Assembly (NCBI GenBank): GCA_963930655.1
Contig: OZ005621.1
Location: 8,295,001 to 8,359,000, forward strand
Length of the DNA stretch: 64,000 nt
Origin: Myrica gale
Lineage: Eukaryota; Streptophyta; Magnoliopsida; Fagales; Myricaceae
Reading direction: 5' to 3'
Shown here: positions 51,501-61,847 of the stretch, piece after piece
Numbering within the stretch: the stretch's first letter is position 1
How the letters are laid out: each line of letters starts with the position of its first letter
Program-made: the position numbers and the translations under genes
Notes under the pieces: generated by a model
Told to the model about the DNA's origin: nothing
Databases searched by the model: none
Seen by the model: the letters and a program-made list of their open reading frames with translations, nothing else

Positions 51501-54500
51501 GTAGGATGATGAATGAGGTGGTTGATAGGAGTGCTATTAAGGGGTTTGTGGTTGGGAAAGGTGGTAGTAATGGGATGTGTATCTCGCATTTGCTTTTTGC
51601 TGATTATACGCTGATATTCTATGAGGAGGAGGAGATGCAAATGAGGAATCTAAGATGCTTGTTGTGTTTTGAGACGGTGTCTGGTGTTAGAATTAACCTT
51701 GGCAAGTCAGAGGTGATTCTTATTGGCAGAGTGAATGATGTTCAGGGGATGGCGTATTTTGGATTCAGGGTGTCATCTATCCCGATGACCTATCTTGGCC
51801 TTCCTCTTGGGGCTAAGTTTAAGTGTGTGAGCATTTAGGATGGCATTGTTGAAAGATTTAGAAGGTTGACGGGCTGGAAGCGCATTTATCTATCCAAAAG
51901 GGGAAGGTTAATGCTAATTAGATCCACTCTTGCAAGCCTTCCTACTTATTTTTTGTCGCTCTTTCCTATCTCATTATCGGTGGCTAAAAGGTTGGAGAAG
52001 CTTCAAAGGGATTTTTTGTGGGGAAGTGGTGGTGATGAGCAGAGATTCCAGCTACTTAAATAGGCTAGAGTTTGCTCCCCTGTTAGTGTTGGAGAAATGG
52101 GGCTCAAAAGGCTTCCCTTGTTCAATAGAGCTCTCCTTGGAAAATGGCTTTGGCGATTCAGTTATGAGAGAGACAGCTTGTGAAAGATTGTTATTACGGA
52201 AAAGTATGGGTGTGAGGAGGGTGGATGGAGCACTTTGGCAGCTCAGGGTTCCTATGGGGTGAGTTTATGAAAATTTATTAGCAAAGGGTGAAAAAATTTT
52301 AGAGAACATATTAGGATCGCGGTAGGGAGAGGTTCCAGAATTCGATTTTGGCATGACCAGTGGTGTGGTTAGAGACCATTAAGTGTGGTGTTTCCTCATT
52401 TATTTTCTCTTGGTAGGCATAAGGACGCGTGGGTGGCTGATTGCATGGAGATGGGAACTAGAGAGGTAGTGTAGGATGTTCGCTTTGAGAGATTGTTGAA
52501 TGATTAGGAGCTGGAGGTGCTTTCGGAGTTTTGGTCTTTACTCTATTCGTGGAGTAGGAGGAGAGGGGGAAGGATAAAACGCTTTGGATGGGTCATAAGA
52601 CTGGTGTTTTCTCTGTGAAAATGATGTATGCTTTATTGATGGATGGCTCCAATGAGGACTTTCCTTGGCGTCAATGTTGGAGGAGCAAGGTTCCCCCTAG
52701 AGTTGCTTTCTTTGTTTGGGAGGTCATTCACGGAAAATTCTGACCATTGATAACTTAAGGAGGAGGGGAGTTTGCGTGATTGAGTGGTGCTATTTGTGTA
52801 TGTGTGATGGAGAAACGATTGATCATCTTCTTCTTCATTGCTGGATGGCTAGAGTTTTGTGGGGGCATGTGCTAAACATTCTTAACTATGTTTGGGTTAT
52901 GCCTAGAAAGGTAGTGGATGTTATGCTTTGTTGGAAGAGGAAGTTTGGGGATCCTATAGCGTTGACCATTTGGAAGATTATCCCGGCTCGCATTTGGTGG
53001 AGTTAGTGGAGGGAAACGAATGTGAGATGTTTTGAAGACAGGGCAGTGCCTTTATCTAGTTTGGAGGGTTCTATGTTGCTTGCTCTTTTTTCTGTGGGCT
53101 AATTAGGTTTTGGGTTTTCCTTTTGTGAAACAGATTTTCTTAGTTTTTTAGCTTGTATGCTTTAGTTGCTGTCAATATAGTCTCTTGTACTGTTTTTTCT
53201 CTTTTTCTTTAATAAGACTGGCTTACTTATAAAAAAAATGGTGTTGGGTTTTCCTTTTTCGGGCTATCCGGATTTTCTTATCTTTTTAGCTAGTATGTTT
53301 TAGGTGTTTTCAGTATAGTCTCCTGTACGGTTGACACCTCTCTTTATTTTTTCTTTTATTAATAAAGCTTAACTTACTTATAAACAAAAACTAATATAAA
53401 TGTGTAACGCGTATCCTTAACCAACAACTTCTACCGACACTACTTTTTATAAATACAATTTTGATTATAGAATTTTTTTTGGACAATATAAAGCAAATGT
53501 ATTTAAAATTTTATTTATTATATTAATTTGGCTCCCCAAAGACAAATTAATGGCTTTGCCTTTGGTTTATGTATGATATTATTCACACGTATTGCAAATT
53601 TGTGCATCAAAGTATCTAATATTTTTGCATGCGCTTACCCACATACACCTATACATAGTGACTATCCAAAATAACAACGGTGAGTTTTATCCCCCCAACA
53701 TTTATTTTGGCTTGCTCCAAAACTATCTTGATATACACCATACCTCAAACTCGTTATGCATTAATGCATCAATATTACCATTAGCAAGTACCAGCTAACC
53801 GTATATGGTACATTTATAGAACCATTGATGATAAGTATGCATCCATGAAAAGCAATAACAACTCAATGTACCATTAATTGTAAGGCAATACTTCTTCTAG
53901 AACCTCTCAAGTGTAAAATAATGGAGGTGCATTCTGGAAACTTACGTGGCAAGATTAGAAGAGATTGGAAAAAACAAGCAGCAGGGAAACCAGGGGGGGT
54001 ATTTTTGTCTTTTTCTTTCCTCTCTTTTTTTTGGTTGGTGTGTGTGTTGGGGGGGGGGGGGGGGCTCATATTTCTGCAGCAGAACAGCAGTCATTCTTAC
54101 CCAATATTTCCCATAATCAGTCCTCCAGTAGGGAAGTCAGGTCCAGGCATGTATTCCAACAATTCTTGCAGCTAATGCGAAGCGAAACATATTAGGGTAC
54201 TCCTTAATATCAGTTTTATCAATTCTAAAAACAGACAAAGCCATGACAACAATCAAATTGCGTCAAAATCTGGTGTATTTTTCTATTTGGGCAAATAAGA
54301 AATATCTGACTAACCAAAGTACCATATAAATGTCAAGAAAAGCAAGCCAATTGCACGTTATTAAAAATGAAAGTTGGCAACTTATTAAAAATGAAAAAAC
54401 AAAACAAAAAATGGCCTTTTTGGGTGCCTTTCCACACATGCATGTCTCGTTCTGGCAAGCATACAAACTCAACAACATGTGCACTACCAAAACCATGCTG

Positions 54501-57500
54501 CATTATGCTTGGTTTAACAACTGAAACGAAATTTTATTAGAAAGAGGAGAACCTCCAAGTCACAGGAAGTTTAGAACGGTTTTCTCAAAAATTAAAATCT
54601 GAATCGCAGAAGATCAATGAATGAGATAATATCCATCTTGCTTTTTGAGCGAGGTCGATGTCTTTATTACAAAGCAGTATAACCAGGAAAAAAAAAGGTA
54701 AATTGAGCAAACTCTTCTCATTTCAAGAAAGATTGAATGTATAGTTCCTTGACATCAAAAATGGCACAGATTTATTAGATCGCTCCCAAAAGCACAACCC
54801 ATATAACAAACGTTTAGCACCAGAGAGTGGATACAACCCATAATTCTTTGTTTTTTTACCCCCCTTTCCCCTCATTGTTGTAGACTCCTGAATTATAGGT
54901 CATTGTAGACAATACAATCTATTGGGTCAGCAGCACATGACAAAAACAACTTCACACAATCAGAGAATGTCTTCCGAGGTAACTCACATCAACTAGCACT
55001 GTTATCAAAATCATTGTTTTGGACACGATAGATATGATTGTCATTGCTTTTTTTCCTACAAGCAAATAAATTATTTTAGGACACAACAACCCTAGGTCAT
55101 CAGTAGTATATGTAGGACAAAAAAGGCCAAAAGAAACGTGGACAAAAGAAGAGCTTACATCTACTACGCAATTCTCAGCACCCGAAACTTCTTATCAAGC
55201 AACCTTTCAGACTAAACCTTACTTCCCTTGCCTTCCAACCATCTCGATCATCTATCTCCACAGCAAAATAATGTTTCTAATCATCCATCAGTTTTTCACA
55301 AGGAATAGTTCTACTCCCTTGTCCTATCCATAGCCATCTTCTATACCTTTTCATTCTTGCCCTTTATCTCTATAATAAATTATTATCCCCTCTCCTAACC
55401 TACACACCCCGCTAAGTACTGGGGTCATACCCTCCCTCAGCATAGGCACATTCCAAGCATATTTTCAGATGATGAAAAAGCAGCAATATTGCCACAAATA
55501 AAAAAGAAATATTTGTAAGGTTTTATATGCACCTCTTACAAAAAGTGCCAACAGATACCACACTCAAAAGTATTTCAAAAAACAATAACGAAAGGAATGC
55601 AAGTGAAAATGAAAATAAAAGAGTTTTGAGTTTATCGTGTATTCTAGTGTTAAGAAGGCCAAGAGTTTGGGTATTTACTGTAGCTTCAGGATTATGAATC
55701 AACGCACAGAGAACATCTACCAACTCCCCAAGATTATGAGGAGGAATGTTGGTTGCCATGCCAACCTGAATATGAGTATCACAGATGAGCATAACGAATA
55801 TAGTAGAGTTGACAAAGCATTAGTATTAAAAATGAAAGAAGAACAGATATTAAGTCACCGCTATCCCAGATGAACCATTCAACAACAAAGTTGGAAGTCG
55901 AGCAGGCAGAAGTGAGGGTTCCTTTTGTGAATTATCAAAGTTAGGGACAAAATCAACCTGCAAACAATGAGGCAAATGACACCAAATCACATTGACGATC
56001 AAAAGTAAATATGATGATGACAACAACATAATTCAAGGAATGCCACCAACTGTATCTTGCTCCAAATCTGCCAACAACATTGCTTCAGTGAGTGCCTGCA
56101 AAAATAAAAGTACAAGTAAATGACGTTCCTTTAAGATGCCTGCTTTATCTACAACAAAACAGCTCATGAAAATGGTACATTATAGACGCATCTAATGTAC
56201 TATAGAACAGTTACATGCACCCGCCACAGGCTAACACCATTAACAATAACACAAGTCTTCAGAACTTGTAACAATGACGATAGTTAGAAGTCTTCAAGTT
56301 CTCTTGAAAAGGAAGATCAATGGCCAAATGCAGACAGGTTTAAGTTCACCAAAAAATCAAAAGCGAAATGTTAGTTGGAGCACCAAGGTAAATCCTTTCC
56401 CATGGAACTTCAAAGAGCAGTTCAAGAGAACTCCAAAAAAAAGTACAGCTCAAAACACCCTTCCCTACACTTATCAGGTGGCAATAGACAAAGGCTAGAG
56501 ACATAGTTTATTTCTAACCATACTTTCCCAAATCTCATGCAACAGTTTTCATGATGGACCATTTTCCATTAGTTCAATGGGCAGTGTCAAAAACTCTTGT
56601 CTGAAGTAGGTAGATTTGTTCTTTCAAGAAACATTGGAAAATGAGAACATAAAAGACGCCCCAGAGCATGCCGAATGAGAGAGATAGACAGAGAGAGGGA
56701 GAGGGAGAGTTGAAAAGGAATAAACAATGTTCTTGGAATCTACACGATGAGTAAGGGGCTATGATCACTGATTAAACAGTTGGAGATGACCTTGCTACTT
56801 TGTTTCCATTAAACAGTTGGAGATGACCTTGCTACTTTGTTTCCTTTGCATTTGGATCTGTTATTACCTTCTGGGGGAATTTCTAAAGACACAGGAAGAG
56901 AGGTTTTTCTATTGGCCTTCTTCTTTTAGAGATGACAGGTGTTGAGCAGAATAAGCAATATTTACTTTCTATCTTGTGATCAAGTTTAGCAACTACAGAA
57001 GACACCAGGATGTCCTTGGTAATGTTCAGAACATTAACGGAATCTGTTCATGTAAATTTGTATACTAGAATAAATCGGTTCAAACTATGAGATGCGAATG
57101 CATTTTTCTAATGTGAGAAACTGAGTTTCAGTTAATGTCTGAAATTACTGCAGCTGATTTAAGAGGCAATTTCTTCCATTCTATTCGGCGTTGCTTTCAT
57201 ATTCTCTTCAGGGATTAACATAAGCCAGCTAGTAAATTAATTGCTAACTCATCCATTCCAAATTGATTCCTTGGACCCGTTTCCTCTTTGCTATGTTTCC
57301 AATGGCATCCACAGTGATAAAAAAAAAACAGGGGTTGGAGTAACATATCTCTATTCTACCAGAAACAACAAGATTAATTATCTGCCTCCACAAAAATCTG
57401 ATTTTCTCGAGCATAGCATAAATTCATGCATTCAGAGGTTACAACAACATGAGGACTCTCATTCAAGAGAAAGTAAGTCTTTGACCATACTTCCAATCTG

Positions 57501-60337
57501 CACTCTGTGTAACGCATTGCGGCAGGAGGATCTGCATCGATCGAACCAAAATTCCCATGGCCATTTATTAGTGTACACCGTAAGGAGAAATCCTGCAAGA
57601 GACAGCATCAAGAAAGGTACAAAAAATATGAGGAATTGAATAAGCAACTACTACATCCATTTAAAAAAATAGAAGCAAAAGTTGGAACAGAAAAGCAACA
57701 GAACCTGAACAACATGAATAACGTGATTTTGAGACAAACACAAAGACAAGCGTGGAGGGGGAGGGGGGGAGGCAGAGAGAGAGGGGATCCTGAACCATCA
57801 TCTAGCATAAACTTTACAGAAAACCACACTTCCAAAATGCTTCATGCCTTCAAGAAAAAACCCACCCAAAAAAAGGAATGAAGGCTCCATTTTTTTCACC
57901 CAATATATCATAAATGGAGGGTAAGTATAATTTAATGTTTTGTTTATCTTTAGTTTTGGATATTTAACCTGCTAGGACCTACCTGTCTGATTTTGTAAGA
58001 TCAGTGAACAAACACCAGAAATAAATAACAGGCATGGCAATTGCCAATAAGATGCCACTGGCCAATGGCCAATGGTCAATGACCAGAAAGGGTTGACCAA
58101 CAACCAGCAGGGGCAACTAACGGTGGCAAACAAATGCTTGAATTTCTTCGAAAATTCATTCTAAAGCTGATTTTGGTGTTATGGAGTGACCATTTACATG
58201 CAAACATTCCTGAAGGGGAAGTTCTAACCCTCCAAAAACCACACTAAAGGGACCAACACTGATAATGACACTTTATCTGGAAATTCATTCCATCCTTTCC
58301 TAGTTAAGAAATCCAACCCCAACCACTATACCAATAGGTAAAAAGGAAAAAGCATTTACAAATTCCTAAAACGAACAACTTTAAACACAATAGCATGTTA
58401 TACTTGATAGACATTTATTGACTAGCAATGCACGACTCACCTCCTCTGCACCTCTTTGTGAACAAATTAGATACCAACTATTACCTGTGCCATTCGCACC
58501 AAGGAATCGTAGACAGCAGAGTCTCCATGCGGGTGAAATTTGCCTAGAACCTGTGATAACAAAAATACAAACTTCGATCGTCAAATTACATGGACTAGAA
58601 TAGACAAAAGCCACAATACAAGAGTTCTAAGTCAGAAAAAATGAGACAAACATTATATTCAAATTTTAACCTCTCCAACAACTCTAGCACATTTCTTGAA
58701 TGGCTTTCGTGATGAAAGGCCCAATTCATGCATTGCAAATCTGTAGCCACAATTTTGAGAGAGAAAATATCAGCTACGTTGTCTACCAGAATTTCACTTA
58801 TGATATCTACTTGTGAGACTTACACATCCAATAGGTGAAGATACATAGAAATATTCATTCCATGTGAAAAATGAAAGAGAAGCATGAACAAGCATGCACA
58901 GCCACACACTCCACCATAAAACGCATGCACACAAGAAGATATATAGGAAAATTAAGAGTTAAAAAATGATAGACCGGACATTACCATAGCACGATACATG
59001 CCACAGCAGGTATAAATTAAAAATTTGAGGAAATAGAAACATAAAGTCATGTTGAATATTGGGTAATGAACTATCTCATACACTAATGAATTATATTACG
59101 AAATGATACTTGTCTAGGTCATCTCTAAAGCATATTGTGAGTACCTTAATCACATGTGAATTCAAAATAAATAGAGGAAGGTACTGAATTAAAAAAAAAA
59201 AAAAGGAAATTATACTTTGCACCGTGAAACTGTTACAATAATGTGCCCCCCAAATTTCCAACGTCGCACTCCCAACTACCAAAGTGTTTCAATGTGCACC
59301 TCTATTGAGATATGGCCATCGAATATATGAGATATTTGGCTCATTTTTTGAACGTCTTAACAGCTAAATCTTAACAAACAATGCATGCTTAAATCTATTG
59401 ATAGTTAAGGGTCCAATGTGTCAGGGTTTATAATTCAGGGCACATTGCAAAAAGAATGACAATCTGGGAATGCAAAGCTTAATTCCCCTTAACAACCAAC
59501 GGTAATTTGAATGACAACAGTAGCATCTGAGCAAATTCAAATAATACAAAACTATAAATTACAACCCTTTTCTTCCCTCATTCATTATATATTTCCAACG
59601 GGAATTGCAGGAAAAAGGAACAAATTAAAAGTGTGTACTCTTACATTTCACTTTCAAGACCCACAAAACAAAACCTTTTGAAAAGGGGCAGTAACTTAAG
59701 CTAATAATTTATTTCCATTTACCAAGACCGCGGGAATGATTTAAAAATATGGAAGCATAAAAGGAAAACAAAAGAAGAAAAGGTAAAGTTGCCACCGTAA
59801 CATAGCTTCTACCATCCACGTTAACAAAGTTTTATTTTTCACTTTCCGCTTCCTACATTTTAACACCGACCAAACAATACCGCGAATAAAAGTTAACAGC
59901 AACGAAAAAAAAAAAGCTCACAGGATTCGACGATGCACTGGCTTGAGACCATCTCGAACGTCGGGCAAAGCGCGGCCGAGGAGGACTGACATGGCGTATG
60001 ACATGTAGGCCTCAGTGGCCTCCTTGTGGAGCTCGCAAGGCACGATTCTGCCACCATCACCACCGTCGTTTCCAACTCTGCCCTTGACCAATACGCTCCC
60101 GTTCCCATCTTGCCCGTCGTCACCCTCCTCTTTCAATGCATCGTCCCTGTGCCTTGCTTTTACTACCGCAGACTTGCGGGTAGAAGACGACGAGGAAGTG
60201 AAGGGGGCGCTGGAGAGAAAACGGAGCTCCGACAGGCTGTGGCGGATCCTGGAGGAAAAGCGTTGAGGGGCGAGTGGCAGAGAAGGGCGGTGGCGGAGAA
60301 GGATTGAGGAGAAGCGGAGTCCGGAAGAGAAAGCCAT
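26190..60337 (-). CDS. GYRA: DNA gyrase subunit A, chloroplast/mitochondrial
   Basis: Cuts and reseals DNA in the GyrA2GyrB2 complex that supercoils organellar DNA. 27 exons, all GT/AG, join to 2835 bases (944 aa): 60337-59922, 58740-58671, 58550-58485, 57592-57491, 56095-56051, 55957-55859, 55765-55679, 54171-54101, 43069-42961, 42851-42789, 41899-41834, 41737-41649, 39655-39607, 38680-38594, 36855-36762, 35851-35781, 35424-35335, 30568-30443, 30339-30182, 29321-29240, 29153-28989, 28896-28795, 28340-28204, 27435-27315, 27227-27173, 27064-26965, 26304-26190. Start [10 protein letters not shown] gives a Ser/Arg-rich, acid-poor transit peptide; in-frame ATGs at 60373 and 60385 are alternatives. 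Residues: [11 protein letters not shown] 168-178; catalytic Tyr212 in AAMRYTE; GyrA-box equivalent QHRGTIG 619-625; beta-pinwheel repeats to about 920. Length is close to Arabidopsis GYRA (about 950). No lesion. Confidence 0.96.
32185..34622 (+). mobile_element. ORF1-only LINE in GYRA intron 17 (copy A)
   Basis: ATATGTTGCTAAAGT flanks it at 32170-32184 and 34623-34637 (15 bp, identical). The element starts with a GA/CT-rich leader. An ORF1 begins [16 protein letters not shown] at 32286, is split by a MITE at 32434-32631, and continues ([53 protein letters not shown]) to a stop at 34409 with frameshifts. A G/T-rich minisatellite 3' UTR and AATAAAACTTGCTTATTTAT plus a short A run end it. No endonuclease or reverse-transcriptase sequence is present, although both ends are. 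It is antisense to GYRA. Confidence 0.85.
32434..32631. mobile_element. 198-bp MITE (PIF/Harbinger, Tourist-like) inside LINE copy A
   Basis: Left end GGTTGTGTTTG and right end CAAACGCAGCC are inverted complements with two mismatches. TTA lies on both sides (32431-32433 and 32632-32634), the usual Harbinger target duplication. The inside is AT-rich with a GA run and no gene. Removing it restores the LINE reading order seen in the copy at 47385-49688. Confidence 0.75.
37330..38493 (-). mobile_element. 5'-truncated LINE in GYRA intron 14
   Basis: CAGCACCTACTA occurs at 37318-37329 and 38494-38505. The insert begins with poly(T) on the plus strand, so the LINE lies on the minus strand, the same sense as GYRA. 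It encodes the RT thumb and zf-RVT end: [55 protein letters not shown], with frameshifts and stops. 1164 bp of a LINE 3' end. Confidence 0.9.
38712..39163 (-). mobile_element. 5'-truncated LINE in GYRA intron 13
   Basis: ACCATGAAAGAAAAATA is repeated exactly at 38695-38711 and 39164-39180. The 452-bp insert starts with poly(T) and encodes only the zf-RVT end on the minus strand ([39 protein letters not shown]). Its 3' UTR words match those of the younger LINE ending near 53236, so it belongs to that family. Confidence 0.92.
39487..39520. repeat. (AT)7(GT)10 compound microsatellite
   Basis: Seven AT units then ten GT units in GYRA intron 13, about 90 bp from exon 13. Confidence 0.95.
39656..41648. 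other. GYRA intron 12, no recognised content
   Basis: A 2-kb intron with several short frames on both strands. None looks like a gene or element to me, and no poly(A) or target duplication stands out. Confidence 0.5.
43169..43183. repeat. G15 homopolymer
   Basis: Fifteen G on the plus strand (C in the GYRA transcript), about 100 nt upstream of the exon 9 acceptor. Exact length may be a sequencing estimate. Confidence 0.85.
45746..47376 (+). pseudogene. ORF1 of the younger LINE (broken)
   Basis: Starts [18 protein letters not shown], parallel to [18 protein letters not shown] in the antisense ORF1-only element, and continues [62 protein letters not shown] after KMS (45827), a TAG after FG (46025) and later shifts break it. 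The last piece ends in [19 protein letters not shown] at 47376. ORF1 proteins of LINEs bind the element RNA. The GRYVxxxEFG...VMIPEG..G.GW pattern faintly recalls PUR-type nucleic-acid-binding repeats (inference). Confidence 0.75.
47385..49688 (-). mobile_element. ORF1-only LINE nested in the younger LINE (copy B)
   Basis: AAAATAAAAGGAACT flanks it at 47370-47384 and 49689-49703 (15 bp, identical). On the minus strand it has a 5' leader, an ORF1 starting [18 protein letters not shown] at 49570 (then [47 protein letters not shown]), frameshifts, and a last block [20 protein letters not shown] to a stop at 47744. A minisatellite-rich 3' UTR and poly(A), seen as T10 from 47384, end it. No endonuclease or RT is present. 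The layout matches copy A at 32185-34622, down to the final ORF1 block and 3' end. Confidence 0.87.
47550..47735 (-). repeat. Minisatellite in the 3' UTR of LINE copy B
   Basis: Words such as GCCAACAAAATCACCCTCA and CCCACTAGCCAACAAAA recur several times with drift, in units of about 25-30 bp. The same words on the other strand (GTTGGCTAGTGGG, TGAGGGTG) appear fewer times in copy A at 34425-34525. Confidence 0.7.
49704..53100 (+). pseudogene. ORF2 of the younger LINE: endonuclease, RT, zf-RVT (broken)
   Basis: The endonuclease begins part-way ([43 protein letters not shown]), with a frameshift near 50000 and a TAG at 50316. The long frame 50333-51838 carries [74 protein letters not shown]. 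The RT active site reads FADY instead of FADD (TAT at 51605-51607). After a stop at 51836, [20 protein letters not shown] and the zf-RVT end ([18 protein letters not shown]) continue with stops. There is no RNase H domain after zf-RVT, unlike the LINE at 3021. Confidence 0.88.
54049..54064. repeat. G16 homopolymer
   Basis: Sixteen G on the plus strand, 37 nt inside GYRA intron 8 from the exon 8 donor (C-rich in the transcript). Confidence 0.85.
56771..56844. repeat. Perfect 37-bp tandem duplication
   Basis: Two identical 37-bp units, 56771-56807 and 56808-56844, beginning ATTAAACAGTTGGAGATGAC, in GYRA intron 4. No difference between the units suggests a recent event. Confidence 0.95.
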
Positions 60338-60419
60338 GGAAGAAGGGTCTGAGAGGAAATGGGCGGCTTTCATGGAAGGTGGCATTAGCCGTGGTTTTTT
60401 GGTCGGATTTTCCGAGTGA

Positions 60420-60433
60420 TAGGGTTTTGGGCC
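60420..60433 (-). promoter_or_regulatory. Telo-box next to a site II (TGGGCC) motif, GYRA promoter or 5' UTR
   Basis: TAGGGTTT at 60420-60427 is AAACCCTA in the gene's sense, the plant telo-box; TGGGCC at 60428-60433 abuts it. In plants this pair is associated with genes expressed in dividing cells and with many organellar housekeeping genes. It lies 83 bp before the chosen GYRA start, so it could be just upstream of, or inside, the 5' UTR. Function is inferred. Confidence 0.45.
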
Positions 60434-60535
60434 CGAAAAAATAGGTGGAGTGAGAAAAACCCTTGAGCCGTCTTTGGTGGGTTCCTGCGCGCCAAGTCGA
60501 GGGGTTTCGGGATTTCGTCGATTGTTTGAAGAGTG

Positions 60536-60552
60536 CACGTGTATGACACGTG
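60536..60552 (-). promoter_or_regulatory. Two G-boxes (CACGTG) 11 bp apart upstream of GYRA
   Basis: CACGTG at 60536-60541 and 60547-60552, start to start 11 bp, about one helical turn, some 200 bp upstream of the start codon. G-boxes bind bZIP and bHLH factors such as HY5 and PIFs and are common in light-controlled plastid-protein genes. The role here is inferred. Confidence 0.45.
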
Positions 60553-61847
60553 CTTTATGTTTCTACAAGTTGTTGTCGGATTGTCTACGAAATAAGACGC
60601 TTAAGAAGCTCCTTGCCAAAAATATATAACGGGCAGGTGAAATTTGAAAAGGCCAAATATTATATACTAATATATAGGTCCTAAAAAATGCCTCGGTGCT
60701 TTATGGTATTTACCCAGAGAGAGAGATGTAATCATTTTACACCAAAAACAACAAGGAAATCACGTTTTTTACTTTCTGACCACCATACCGTTTGTAATTT
60801 TTACATATTATATCCTAAATTATCTTAAACTTTTGCACAACATACTACAAAATAAAGTTTAATGCACATATCCCTATGATTTTGACTTATGAAAGATTAG
60901 TCTCTATAGTTTTAATTTTTAACAAATAGTCTCCAACTTGTAATAAATTAGACCCTCAACCTATTCTTAGTCATATCTTAACAGAAATGCTGACGTTTGA
61001 CTTTTAAAGCCACTTTATTATCTACAATAATATGCAAGGGTGCAAAAGAATAAAAATTGTAATAAGTAATAATAAAAGAACATACAATAATAAATAAAAA
61101 CAAGTTTATAAGAATTATGGTATAAGGAATAAAATAAAATAAAATCTTCATAAAGAGCATAAATAATTAAAATTAATGCCTAAGTACGAAATATTATATA
61201 AGAAACAATAGAAGAAAAATATAATATAACTAAACAATCTGTAAAAATACAGTAACAAATAAGAGATATTGAGGCATGTTTGCATTTAAAAATTAAAAAT
61301 AAAATAGTGATTTTGAGAAAAATAAGATAGATTAGAGTTTAATTGTGCTTTTGTGAAAAAGTGTGGGAAATTTGATGAATATTTGTGAGATGTTAAAATT
61401 TGTTAGTGAAAAAGTGAAGAGAGAGATGATTTGAGTAAATTCTTTATGTTTATTATGACAAAAAAATATGTTTTGATAGGGTGAGAGAGATATTTTTTAT
61501 TTTTAAATTTCAGAATAAAAATAAAAGATAAAGAAATTTATGTGGTCCTTTTATTTGATGCGAAACTCGAAAAGGTTAAAAAGTTAGAGATAAAAATTAA
61601 CGTTTGCATCTAAAAATTCTAAAAATTCCATTTTTTTTACAAACATGCCATAAGGTTCGTTGTGTTATTTGGTGCTATTTAGTTTTGGTTTTTCTTTGTG
61701 TTTATGATACCAACACATTTTTATTTTGGTTTGGTTATTTTTCTCTTATTTTTTGTATTCTTCAAACTCTGAGTACATTATCTAAATTTGGTTGTTTTAT
61801 ACTCTCTTTTCAACTGTAATATTTTTTAACCTGCCTATTATTTTTTT
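60553..61847. other. AT-rich intergenic, possible degenerate MITE
   Basis: No gene seen. Within it, GTTTGCAT(T/C)TAAAAATT appears near 61278 and 61604. The stretch between shares words with the MITE at 32434 (TTAGTGAAAA.GTGAAGAGAG), so a decayed relative may lie here. Borders are not clear. Confidence 0.4.

Larger units (their letters stand above)
45329..53236 (+). mobile_element. Younger LINE (ORF1 plus ORF2) inserted in the older LINE
   Basis: AATGGTGT(A/T)GGGTT lies at 45315-45328 and 53237-53250: a 14-bp target duplication with one mismatch. The second copy follows an A run at 53231-53238. The inside has a 5' UTR, ORF1 from 45746, ORF2 remains from about 49704, and a 3' UTR with AATAAGACTGGCTTACTTAT. 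The span is 7.9 kb, of which 2.3 kb is another insertion (47385-49688). The N-terminal part of the endonuclease is missing. It is antisense to GYRA. Confidence 0.82.
43600..53390 (+). mobile_element. Older 5'-truncated LINE in GYRA intron 8, split by a younger LINE
   Basis: Left part 43600-45314: RT from just before [17 protein letters not shown], a frameshifted FADD region near 43805, [33 protein letters not shown]-like words and the zf-RVT end ([20 protein letters not shown]). It breaks off in the 3' UTR at about 45328. The matching 3' UTR resumes after 53237 and ends AATAAAGCTTAACTTACTTA near 53380. The part between is a second LINE. Many stops and frameshifts. Target duplication of this older copy is unclear. 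It is antisense to GYRA. Confidence 0.75.

Noticed and set aside
59200-59450. Possible further MITE resembling the one at 63049
   Set aside because: Shares a few words (ACTTTGCACC, AATGTGCCC), but the ends do not pair well and no target duplication is seen.
60338-60538. N-terminal extension of GYRA to an ATG at 60538
   Set aside because: It would place the telo-box and site II motif in coding sequence and make an unusually long, Pro-rich leader. The start at 60337 gives a normal transit peptide. The ATGs at 60373 and 60385 remain possible.
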